In this document: positions 1 to 6,124 of the stretch, piece by piece
Numbering within the stretch: position 1 is the first letter of the stretch
Layout: each line of letters begins with the position of its first letter
NCBI GenBank assembly: GCA_020718125.1
Contig: DYDC01000061.1
Location: 1 to 11,365, forward strand
Direction of reading: 5' to 3'
DNA from: Methylacidiphilum sp.
GTDB taxonomy: Bacteria; Verrucomicrobiota; Verrucomicrobiia; CAIQCK01
Length of the DNA stretch: 11,365 nt
Translations under genes and position numbers: made by a program
The notes under the pieces: generated by a model
The model's database searches: none
The model's input: the letters and a program-made list of their open reading frames with translations, nothing else
What the model was told of the DNA's origin: nothing

Positions 1-2
1 GA

Positions 3-305
3 TTCAAGAGCATTGCTTTCACAACGCCTCGCTCGTCGGCGAGCAACTCCGTTGCGTCGGCGCGACGGTTTGTGGAGCAATGGAACCGTGAGGAGCATCC
101 AACTTCGCCGGCATTGGCGACGGCCAAGTCGTCGTTGAATTGGTTTTTCCAGACGGCGCGACGGCACAAGCCATCCATGCGCGGTGTGCCGCCGCTGGCG
201 CAGAAGGATTTGGGCGAAGCGGACTGGGAGCGGCGGCTGACGGATGTTTTGGAAACATCCAACGTTGAACTTTCAACTTCCAACGCTCAATCTTGGCCCG
301 CATGA
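3..305 (+). pseudogene. Fragment of a tyrosine recombinase (integron-integrase-like), N-terminal part
   Basis: An open frame enters from the left edge and stops with TGA at 303-305. The part from about 70 to 240 reads like the N-terminal core-binding region and linker of the site-specific integrases common in Verrucomicrobiota: a helical stretch with LNWFFQTARRHKPSMRG, then VPPLAQKDLGE and ERRLTDVLE. In such proteins the next part would be the RTEQTYR helix and then the catalytic domain with its R, H and Y residues. None of that follows. At about 244 the frame runs into repeat sequence and ends 20 codons later. I infer a gene broken by insertion or deletion, with no recombinase activity left. 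The ATG at 72 is not a credible start because similarity seems to extend upstream. The family call is from memory of related sequences and could be wrong. Confidence 0.45.
242..292. repeat. Hairpin and TTCAAC-type intergenic repeat
   Basis: Positions 242-249 (GGATGTTT) and 253-260 (AAACATCC) form a perfect 8-bp inverted repeat around TGG. Directly after it, GTTGAA (264-269) and TTCAAC (272-277) form a second small inverted repeat, followed by the related words TTCCAAC and GCTCAA. This kind of low-complexity sequence is often found just upstream of 23S-IVP four-helix-bundle genes in this group (recollection, not tested). It marks the junction between the broken integrase fragment and the next gene. 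It may be part of an inserted cassette rather than a regulatory site. Confidence 0.55.
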
Positions 306-610
306 ATGCGGAACCCAAATACGATCTAGAGGAGCGGTTGCTGGAATACGCCGCGCGCATCATCCGACTCGTGGAGCGGCCGCCGGCCGGTCGCGCGGGG
401 AATCATGTCGCGGCGCAATTGTTGCGGTCGGGCATGTCGCCGCTGCCAAATCACGGCGAGGCGCAAGCGGCGGAATCGCGGAAGGATTTCATCCACAAGC
501 TCAAGGTCTGCCACAAGGAACTGCGCGAGTCGCGGCGCTGGCTGCGGCTGATTCAGTGGGTGCCGCTGCTGAAACCAGCCCAAGTCCAGCCGCTGTTGGA
601 CATTTCGTGA
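302..610 (+). CDS. Four-helix-bundle protein (23S rRNA-IVP / TIGR02436 family), C-terminally shortened
   Basis: The 102-residue product matches the 23S-IVP-type four-helix-bundle family. It opens with KYDLEERLLEYAARIIRLVE, then the family pattern QLLRSGMS, then AESRKDFIHKLKVCHKELRE with its neighbour SRRWLRLI. Members are small cytosolic proteins of unclear function, scattered in bacterial genomes, often in mobile or intervening positions. The usual length is about 115-130 residues. Here the last helix is cut by TGA at 608-610, after QPLLDIS, so the final 15-20 residues seem to be lost. The ATG at 302 overlaps the TGA of the upstream fragment (ATGA); an in-frame TTG at 293 is less likely. No Shine-Dalgarno sequence is visible. 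It resembles the Avd accessory proteins of diversity-generating retroelements, but no reverse transcriptase is present. Confidence 0.8.
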   Translation: MNAEPKYDLEERLLEYAARIIRLVERPPAGRAGNHVAAQLLRSGMSPLPNHGEAQAAESRKDFIHKLKVCHKELRESRRWLRLIQWVPLLKPAQVQPLLDIS

Positions 611-630
611 GACGCCCGGCGCAAAGCGAC

Positions 631-1881
631 ATGCCAACGGAAAGCGTCAACTCAACCGGCAAGCGGCTGCGTTTCGCGGCGCGTTGGTTCGCGCTGGCCG
701 CGTGCGCTGCGCTGGTGCTTCCGTGGTGGACTGTGCAGGTGCCGCTGTCGTCGTTCAGTCCCTTCGTCGCGCTCTGCTCGGCCCTCGCGACTCACGCGGT
801 CGGTCTCATCGTGCTCCTCGGCGTGCCGGCGTTCGTGCTGGCGCTCTTTATGCCGCGCTGGTTCTGCCGGTTCGCGTGCCCGGTCGGGTTCTTGCAGGAG
901 TTGCTCGGTGGACCGCACCCCCACGCAAAGACCCGCTGGCTGCGGTGGCCGTTCTTCGGGCGATGGTTCCTGCTGTTGACGCTTGGCGGGGCGGTGGTGG
1001 GCTATCCGATCTTCCTGTGGCTCGACCCGCTGGCCATCTTCAGCGGCTTCTTCAGCGCGTGGCGGCAACCGCTCACCGCTGCCAGTGTGTGCGCGGGGCT
1101 GGCCCTGCCGGTGGCGCTGCTGTTCGACTTCCTGCTGCCGAAGGCGTGGTGCATGAGGATATGCCCGTTGGGCGCGATGCAGGAGTTGATGGTGGTCGGC
1201 CGGCGGTTGGTCCGGCCACGGACACGCTGCGAAACGGACGGCGGCGCGGAAGCCCGCCCGCGCCACAGCCAAGCCCTCGCGCGGCGGAGTTTTCTCGCCG
1301 CCTGCGTCGGCGTGACCAGTGCCATCGCCGCGCGGAAGGTTCGCGGCGCGCCGCCGCCGCTGCGGCCGCCCGGCGCGCTGGATGAAGAGCGGTTCACCGG
1401 CGTCTGCATCCGCTGCGGAAGCTGCACGCGCGTCTGCCCGACGCGCATCCTGAAGCCAGACCTCGGCAAACACGGACTGGCGGGCCTGCTCGCGCCGGTG
1501 GCGGACTTCGACGACGGCTACTGCAAGGAGGACTGCAACCGCTGCGGCCAGGTCTGCCCGAGCGGCGCCATTGAGCGGCTCACGTTGGCGGAGAAGCGCC
1601 GGCGCGTCATCGGGCCGGCCGTGGTGGACCTCGACGTCTGCTGGCTGGCGGAGGGGAAAGAGTGCACGGCCTGCATCCGCGCGTGTCCCTATGAGGCGTT
1701 GAAGGTTTTCAGCGACGGGTTTGACACGCGGCCGGAGTTGATCCTCTCGCGCTGCACCGGCTGCGGCGCGTGCGAGGCGGCGTGCCCCGTCCAGCCCCGG
1801 CGCGCGATCCGGGTCGTGGCGAAGCCCGGCATCCTGCCGGCGCGCGTGAAAAAAGCCGAAAAATCCGGAAAAAGCGATTGA
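631..1881 (+). CDS. NapH-NapG-like fusion: membrane polyferredoxin
   Basis: This 416-residue protein is a predicted electron-transfer protein. Residues 1-190 resemble NapH/NosR-C: hydrophobic helices at about 16-38, 45-74, 110-135 and 150-170, with CxxxCP cluster motifs at C79/C83 and C174/C178. Residues 215-416 resemble NapG: an RRSFLAA segment at 218-224 leading a short hydrophobic stretch, then 4Fe-4S motifs at C259/C262/C265/C269, C298/C302/C305/C309, C337/C345/C348/C352 and C375/C378/C381/C385. NapG and NapH are usually separate proteins that pass quinol electrons to periplasmic reductases. The internal RR segment would act as a fifth crossing and place the polyferredoxin outside. No partner reductase lies in the window, so the acceptor is unknown. 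The frame is open upstream to 244, but that stretch is the shadow of the four-helix gene. ATG 631 starts just before the first membrane helix. Confidence 0.85.
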   Translation: MPTESVNSTGKRLRFAARWFALAACAALVLPWWTVQVPLSSFSPFVALCSALATHAVGLIVLLGVPAFVLALFMPRWFCRFACPVGFLQELLGGPHPHAKTRWLRWPFFGRWFLLLTLGGAVVGYPIFLWLDPLAIFSGFFSAWRQPLTAASVCAGLALPVALLFDFLLPKAWCMRICPLGAMQELMVVGRRLVRPRTRCETDGGAEARPRHSQALARRSFLAACVGVTSAIAARKVRGAPPPLRPPGALDEERFTGVCIRCGSCTRVCPTRILKPDLGKHGLAGLLAPVADFDDGYCKEDCNRCGQVCPSGAIERLTLAEKRRRVIGPAVVDLDVCWLAEGKECTACIRACPYEALKVFSDGFDTRPELILSRCTGCGACEAACPVQPRRAIRVVAKPGILPARVKKAEKSGKSD

Positions 1882-1906
1882 CACGTCAGGGGGCGGTCGC
1901 TAGTGT
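1878..1906 (+). promoter_or_regulatory. Sigma70-type promoter for rplM-rpsI
   Basis: A perfect TTGACA (1878-1883), a 17-nt spacer and TAGTGT (1901-1906) form a strong housekeeping-type promoter. The -35 box contains the TGA stop of the upstream iron-sulfur gene (1879-1881), so the ribosomal operon has its own promoter embedded in the end of its neighbour. A start about 7 nt past the -10 box would give a leader of only 12-15 nt before the rplM ATG at 1927, with no Shine-Dalgarno sequence in it. The start point is inferred, not seen. Confidence 0.75.
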
Positions 1907-1926
1907 CTCGCCCCTCTTTTTTGACA

Positions 1927-2358
1927 ATGAAGACTTATTTGCCTAAACCGCTGGAAATCCCGCGCAAGTGGCATGTTGTGGACGCCAAGGACGCCGTGTT
2001 GGGACGACTGGCAGCCAAGGTCGCCAATGTGTTGCGCGGCAAGGACAAGCCTGTTTACACGCCGCATGTGGACACGGGCGATTTCGTCGTCGTCATCAAC
2101 GCCGCGCAGGTCAAGCTCACCGGCAAGAAGGAAGACCAGAAGACCTACATGAGCTATTCCGGCTGGCGCGGCGGCGAGCGTTACCGGACGGTGCCGGAAC
2201 TTCGCGCGACGCATCCGGAGCGGCTCATCGAGCACGCCGTCAAAGGCATGCTGCCGAAGAACCGGCTCGGCCGGCAGATGTTCGGCAAACTCAAGGTTTA
2301 TCCCGGCGCCGACCATCCGCACACGGCGCAGCAACCACAGCCGCTCGCGGCAGTTTAG
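1927..2358 (+). CDS. rplM: 50S ribosomal protein L13
   Basis: The 143-residue product is L13, an early-assembling protein of the large ribosomal subunit that binds 23S rRNA. Family hallmarks are WHVVDAKDAVLGRLAAKVA near the N-terminus, the GDFVVVINA stretch, VKLTGKK, the AVKGMLPKNRLGR segment and the near-C-terminal KLKVYPGADHPH. The length is usual for bacterial L13. An in-frame GTG lies at 1903 but falls inside the promoter -10 box, so ATG 1927 is the start. No Shine-Dalgarno sequence precedes it (CTCTTTTTTGACA). It is followed after 23 nt by rpsI, the classic L13-S9 pair, and is read from the TTGACA promoter just upstream. Confidence 0.98.
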   Translation: MKTYLPKPLEIPRKWHVVDAKDAVLGRLAAKVANVLRGKDKPVYTPHVDTGDFVVVINAAQVKLTGKKEDQKTYMSYSGWRGGERYRTVPELRATHPERLIEHAVKGMLPKNRLGRQMFGKLKVYPGADHPHTAQQPQPLAAV

Positions 2359-2381
2359 CGCGCCCGACCCCAAGGAAGTTT

Positions 2382-2795
2382 ATGGTGCAAATCGCCAAGC
2401 AAAAGGAATCGCCGTTCATCTGGGCCGTCGGCCGCCGCAAGACCGCCGTCGCCCGCGTCCGGCTTAGCCCCGGCACCGGCAAGTGGATCATCAACGGCCG
2501 CGAGGTGGATGTTTATTTCCCCATCGAGGCACATCGCACGGCCATCACCCATCCGTTGCGCCTGACCGAAACGACCGGCAAGTTTGACGTGTTCGTGAAC
2601 GTCGCCGGCGGCGGCCCGCACGGCCAGGCCGGCGCGGTCCGGCATGGCGTGGCCCGCGCGTTGAACAAATTTGATATCGCATTGCGCCCGAAGCTCAAGG
2701 AAGCGGGCCTGCTGACGCGCGACCCGCGCATGCGGGAGCGCAAGAAGTATGGTCAGCCCGGCGCTCGCAAGCGGTTCCAGTTCTCGAAGCGCTAG
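2382..2795 (+). CDS. rpsI: 30S ribosomal protein S9
   Basis: The 137-residue product is S9 of the small subunit, whose C-terminal tail reaches the P-site tRNA. Visible hallmarks are AVGRRKTAVARVRL, GKWIINGR, the GGGPHGQAGAVRHGVARAL core, LTRDPRMRERKKYGQPGARKR, and the conserved SKR end. The frame is open far upstream through the rplM region. ATG 2382 is chosen because the family begins just before the RRKTA block and because AAGGAAG (2372-2378) gives one of the few clear Shine-Dalgarno sequences in the window. It is cotranscribed with rplM, 23 nt upstream, and followed by a strong terminator. Confidence 0.98.
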   Translation: MVQIAKQKESPFIWAVGRRKTAVARVRLSPGTGKWIINGREVDVYFPIEAHRTAITHPLRLTETTGKFDVFVNVAGGGPHGQAGAVRHGVARALNKFDIALRPKLKEAGLLTRDPRMRERKKYGQPGARKRFQFSKR

Positions 2796-2812
2796 TTTAT
2801 TTTCGGACCGCG

Positions 2813-2849
2813 AGCAAAAGCCCCGGCTCATCCGTCGGGGTTTTTTGCT
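2813..2849 (+). terminator. Intrinsic terminator after rpsI
   Basis: CCCCG (2821-2825) pairs with CGGGG (2836-2840) around a 10-nt loop and is followed by TTTTTT (2841-2846). The A-run before the stem pairs with the T-run, extending the helix (AGCAAAAG against TTTTTTGCT with a small bulge), so it could act in both directions. It separates the ribosomal pair from the arginine genes. Confidence 0.88.
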
Positions 2850-2901
2850 TTGACGGCGTGATGAAGGAGGGCCGACGCGGCTCGCAACCGCAGAGTTTAT
2901 T

Positions 2902-3939
2902 ATGGCCAAGGTCAAAGTTGCCATTGTTGGAGCATCCGGCTACACCGGCGAAGAACTGGTGCGCCTGCTCATTTCCCATCCCGAGGTCGAGCTGGCCTGC
3001 GTCACCTCGCGCCAGCAGGCCGGCCAGCCCCTCGCAAAAGCATTTCCCCGCTACGCCGGACGGCCTGGCGTCGCCGGACTCGCGTTCAGCGAACCGAAGG
3101 TGGACGACATTGCCGCGAAGGCGCGGGTGGCGTTCCTGGCGTTGCCGCACGGCGTCGCGGCGGAGTTCGCCGTGCCGTTATTGGCCAAGGGTGTGAAGGT
3201 CATTGACCTCAGCGCCGACTTCCGGCTCAAAAGCGCCGACGTTTACAAAGAGTTCTACGCGCAGGAGCATCCCGCGCCGGCGCTGCTGAAGGACGCGATC
3301 TACGGCATGCCGGAAATCCGGCGCGACGCGATCCGGGGCGCGAAGCTCATCGCCTCGCCGGGCTGCTACCCGACCAGCATCATCCTCGCCTCGGCGCCCG
3401 CGCTGAAGAACAAGCTGGTGAAAACCGCCGGCGTCGCCGCCAACTCGCTCTCCAGCCCGTCCGGCGCGGGCCGCAAGGCGGAATTGGATTACCTCTTCAT
3501 TGAATGCAACGAAAGCGTCCGAGCCTACGGCGTGCCGAAGCACCGGCATCTTTCCGAGATCGAGCAGGAGTTGAGCCTGCTCGCAGGCACGACGATGACG
3601 ATCGCGTTCACGCCGACGCTGATCCCCGTGAACCGGGGCATCCACACGACGGTCTATTTCGAGATGCTGAAGCCGCTGGCCCAGGCCGACGCGCAGAAGA
3701 TTTACGAGGACTTCTACCGCGGCGAACCGTTCGTGCGCGTGATGGAGCCGGGCCGGCTGCCGGACATCAAGAACATCGCCGGCGCCAATTTCCTCGACGT
3801 GGCCGTGCGCGTGGACCCGCGCACGCAGCGGCTGATCGCGTTCAGCGCCGTGGACAACCTCGTCAAGGGCGCCGGCGGCCAGGCCGTGCAGTCCATGAAT
3901 CTCATGTTCGGTTTGCCGGAAACCACCGGCCTGCTCTGA
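2902..3939 (+). CDS. argC: N-acetyl-gamma-glutamyl-phosphate reductase
   Basis: The 345-residue enzyme reduces N-acetylglutamyl 5-phosphate to the semialdehyde with NADPH, the third step of arginine synthesis, in the cytosol. The N-terminal Rossmann motif GASGYTGEEL is at residues 10-19. The catalytic cysteine is C155 in SPGCYPTS, and the acid/base pair is H216 and E219 in HRHLSEI, the spacing known for this family. PSGAGRKAE and the C-terminal NLVKGAGGQAVQSMN block are also present. The length is normal. The start at ATG 2902 gives the expected short lead before the Rossmann strand; no close Shine-Dalgarno sequence is seen (a GGAGG at 2866-2870 lies too far upstream). It is the first gene of the cluster, 106 nt after rpsI. 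No convincing promoter was found in that gap, though one must lie there or upstream. Confidence 0.97.
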   Translation: MAKVKVAIVGASGYTGEELVRLLISHPEVELACVTSRQQAGQPLAKAFPRYAGRPGVAGLAFSEPKVDDIAAKARVAFLALPHGVAAEFAVPLLAKGVKVIDLSADFRLKSADVYKEFYAQEHPAPALLKDAIYGMPEIRRDAIRGAKLIASPGCYPTSIILASAPALKNKLVKTAGVAANSLSSPSGAGRKAELDYLFIECNESVRAYGVPKHRHLSEIEQELSLLAGTTMTIAFTPTLIPVNRGIHTTVYFEMLKPLAQADAQKIYEDFYRGEPFVRVMEPGRLPDIKNIAGANFLDVAVRVDPRTQRLIAFSAVDNLVKGAGGQAVQSMNLMFGLPETTGLL

Positions 3940-3946
3940 GTCATCT

Positions 3947-5161
3947 ATGAAAGCAAAATACAAGACCATACAAGGCGGCGTCACCGCGCCCAAGGGCTTC
4001 CGGGCCGCGGGCGTGCATTGCGGCATCAAGGGCGGCAAGGATCAGAAGCCCGACCTGGCGCTCATCGTTTCGATGGTGCCGGCCCACGCGGCGGGCGTCT
4101 TCACGAGCAACCTCGTCAAGGCCGCGCCCGTGCGCATCTCGCAGAAGCACATCGCCAAGGGCCGCGCGCAGGTCGTCGTCGCCAACAGCGGCAACGCCAA
4201 CGCCTGCACCGGCGAGCAGGGCATGAAGGACGCGCTCGACATGGCGCGCCTCGCCGCCGAACTCCTGGCCGTCGCCCCGCACGAGGTGCTGGTTTGCTCC
4301 ACCGGCCGCATCGGCGTGAATCTGCCGATGGAGAACGTCCTCAACGGCATCCGCGCCGCCGAGCAGCAGCTCAGCGACGCGGGCGGGGCCGACGCCGCGA
4401 AGGCCATCATGACCACCGACAAGCAGCCGAAGGAGGTGTCGGTCACGCTCACGATCAACAACCGCGAGGTCCGCATCGGCGCCATCGCCAAGGGCGCGGG
4501 CATGATCAATCCCTCGCTCGCCACGATGCTCTGCTTCATCACCACCGACGCGACGGTGAGCACCAACGGCCTCGACAAGGCCCTCCGCGCCGCCGTGGAG
4601 CAGTCGTTCAACCGCATCAACGTGGACAACGACATGAGCACCAACGACACGGTCATCGCGCTGGCCAACGGCATGGCTGGCAACCTGCCGTTGACGCTCG
4701 AACACCCGGAATTCCTGAAGTTCCAGGAAGCCCTGAACTTCGTGACGCTGAAGCTCGCCCGTATGATCGTCCGTGACGGCGAGTGCGTCTCGAAGTTCGT
4801 CACCGTCGAGATCACCGGCGCGGCCAGCGACGCCGACGCCCGCCTCGCCGCGAGGGCCATCTGCCACTCGATGCTCGCCAAGTCCGCGTTCTACGGCGGC
4901 GACCCGAACTGGGGCCGCCTCCTCTGCGCCGTCGGCTACAGCGGCGCGCGGGTGGACCCGGACAAGCTCGATCTCTACTACAACAACGTCCACGTCGTCA
5001 CCGGCGGCGCGCCGCGGGGCGTGCCGGAGAAGCGCATGAGGAAGGTCACGTCGCAGAAGAACTTCTCCATCAAAGTGAACCTGAACGTCGGCGATGGGAA
5101 GTTCACAGCCTACACGACGGACCTGACCGAGGCCTACGTCGAGTTCAACAAGGGCGAGTGA
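3947..5161 (+). CDS. argJ: Glutamate N-acetyltransferase (ornithine acetyltransferase)
   Basis: The 404-residue enzyme moves the acetyl group from N-acetylornithine to glutamate, closing the acetyl cycle. Some homologs also use acetyl-CoA to make N-acetylglutamate; the sequence alone does not decide this. The precursor is expected to cleave itself before T193 in GAGMINPSLATML, giving alpha and beta chains with T193 as nucleophile. The STG of STGRIGVNLP (T119, G120) forms the oxyanion hole, and NSGNANACTG (81-89) and YGGDPNWGR are further family marks. The C-terminus is normal. It starts 7 nt after argC, so the two are surely cotranscribed. Its presence implies the recycling form of the pathway, so an ArgE deacetylase should not be needed. 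Confidence 0.97.
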   Translation: MKAKYKTIQGGVTAPKGFRAAGVHCGIKGGKDQKPDLALIVSMVPAHAAGVFTSNLVKAAPVRISQKHIAKGRAQVVVANSGNANACTGEQGMKDALDMARLAAELLAVAPHEVLVCSTGRIGVNLPMENVLNGIRAAEQQLSDAGGADAAKAIMTTDKQPKEVSVTLTINNREVRIGAIAKGAGMINPSLATMLCFITTDATVSTNGLDKALRAAVEQSFNRINVDNDMSTNDTVIALANGMAGNLPLTLEHPEFLKFQEALNFVTLKLARMIVRDGECVSKFVTVEITGAASDADARLAARAICHSMLAKSAFYGGDPNWGRLLCAVGYSGARVDPDKLDLYYNNVHVVTGGAPRGVPEKRMRKVTSQKNFSIKVNLNVGDGKFTAYTTDLTEAYVEFNKGE

Positions 5162-5165
5162 TGCT

Positions 5166-5259
5166 GATTGGAGTGTTGGAGTAATGGATTGTTGGAGTGT
5201 TTGATAGACGATGGGTTGATCTTCCGCTGAAACCCCAAGACTCCATCACTCCATTTTCC
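5166..5259. repeat. TGGAGT-type inverted repeat in the argJ-argB gap
   Basis: The 102-nt gap between argJ and argB holds repeated TTGGAGTGT / TTGGAGTAATGGA words (5168-5203), and the opposite arm ACTCCATCACTCCATT at 5240-5255. The arms can pair imperfectly, for example TCCATcACTCCA against the complement of TGGAGTaATGGA. It is the only wide gap in the argC-F run. Similar short TGGAGT/ACTCCA repeats are common between genes in Pedosphaera-like genomes (recollection). It lacks a T-run after the second arm, so I do not call it a terminator; an mRNA hairpin or a small mobile repeat are both possible. Confidence 0.6.
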
Positions 5260-5263
5260 GACG

Positions 5264-6124
5264 ATGCAAGACCTCATCCAAAAAGCCGAAGTGTTGTTGG
5301 AGGCGCTCCCCTACATTCAGCGCTTCCGCAACTCCACCTTCGTCGTCAAATATGGCGGCAGCTTCATGAACTCGCCCGACCCGAAGGTCCGCAACGGCGT
5401 CGCGGCGGACATCGTGTTCCTCGAGGCCGTCGGCATCAACCCGGTCGTCGTCCACGGCGGCGGCAAGGCCATCACCCGCGCGATGGACGCCGCCGGCATC
5501 GAGGCCAACTTCATCGAGGGCCTGCGCGTCACCGACGAGGCCAGCGTCAACATCGTCGAGCGCGTCCTCTCGGAGGAAATCAACCCCGAGATCGTCAGGA
5601 CCATCGAATCACTCGGCGGCCGGGCGCAGGGGTTTTCCGGGACGAAAATCTTCAAGTGCAGGAAACTCCTCACGGACGGCGTGGACTACGGCTATGTCGG
5701 CGAGGTCGTCGAGGTCAACACCGAGCCGCTCTACCAGTGCATCCTGCACGCCGTCACGCCCGTCATCAGCCCGACCGCGCTCGGCGAGGACGGCCGCGTT
5801 TATAACTGCAACGCCGACACGGCCGCCGCGACGGCCGCCATCGCGCTCAAAGCCCGCCGGCTTGTGTTCATGAGCGACGTGCCCGGCCTGATGCGCGACC
5901 CGAAGGACCCGTCCACGCTCATCTCCAGCCTGAAGATTGGCGAGGTGGACGGCCTGAAGCAGGCGGGCATCATTGACAAGGGCATGATCCCGAAGGTGGA
6001 CAGCAGCGCCGAGGCGATCAAAGCCGGCGTCCATCGCGTCCACTTCGTGGATGGCCGCGTCCCGCACGGCGTGTTGCTGGAAGTCTTCACCCACAAGGGC
6101 GTCGGCACGGAGATCGTAAAATGA
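5264..6124 (+). CDS. argB: N-acetylglutamate kinase
   Basis: The 286-residue amino-acid kinase phosphorylates N-acetylglutamate with ATP. K29 in VVKYGGSFM contacts phosphate (the usual form is KYGGNAM or similar, so SF is a mild variant). HGGGK (64-68) binds the substrate and GLRVTD is the conserved loop, with NCNADTAAA and DKGMIPKV in the ATP half. The N-terminal helix EVLLEALPYIQRF before the first strand and the C-terminal DGRVPHGVLLEVFTHKGVGTEI match arginine-inhibited hexameric kinases such as that of Thermotoga. The E. coli type lacks the N-terminal helix. Feedback inhibition by arginine is therefore likely (inference). Its TGA overlaps the argD start by 4 nt (ATGA), suggesting coupled translation. 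Confidence 0.97.
   Translation: MQDLIQKAEVLLEALPYIQRFRNSTFVVKYGGSFMNSPDPKVRNGVAADIVFLEAVGINPVVVHGGGKAITRAMDAAGIEANFIEGLRVTDEASVNIVERVLSEEINPEIVRTIESLGGRAQGFSGTKIFKCRKLLTDGVDYGYVGEVVEVNTEPLYQCILHAVTPVISPTALGEDGRVYNCNADTAAATAAIALKARRLVFMSDVPGLMRDPKDPSTLISSLKIGEVDGLKQAGIIDKGMIPKVDSSAEAIKAGVHRVHFVDGRVPHGVLLEVFTHKGVGTEIVK

Noticed and set aside
302..610. Avd protein of a diversity-generating retroelement
   Set aside because: The fold is similar, but no reverse transcriptase, template repeat or variable repeat is present nearby.
244..630. N-terminal extension of the NapH-NapG protein in the same frame
   Set aside because: The stretch is the shadow of the four-helix-bundle gene and repeat; it has no homology-like content, and ATG 631 precedes the first membrane helix.
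652..1884. A 410-codon open frame on the minus strand opposite the iron-sulfur gene
   Set aside because: The translation is an Arg/Ala/Glu-rich antisense shadow with no motifs, while the + strand has clear cysteine motifs and membrane helices.
1903..1926. GTG start for rplM at 1903
   Set aside because: It lies inside the promoter -10 box and adds eight residues not found in L13 proteins.
2850..2878. TTGACG after the rpsI terminator as an argC promoter
   Set aside because: No acceptable -10 box lies 16-18 nt downstream (the bases there are CGACGC).
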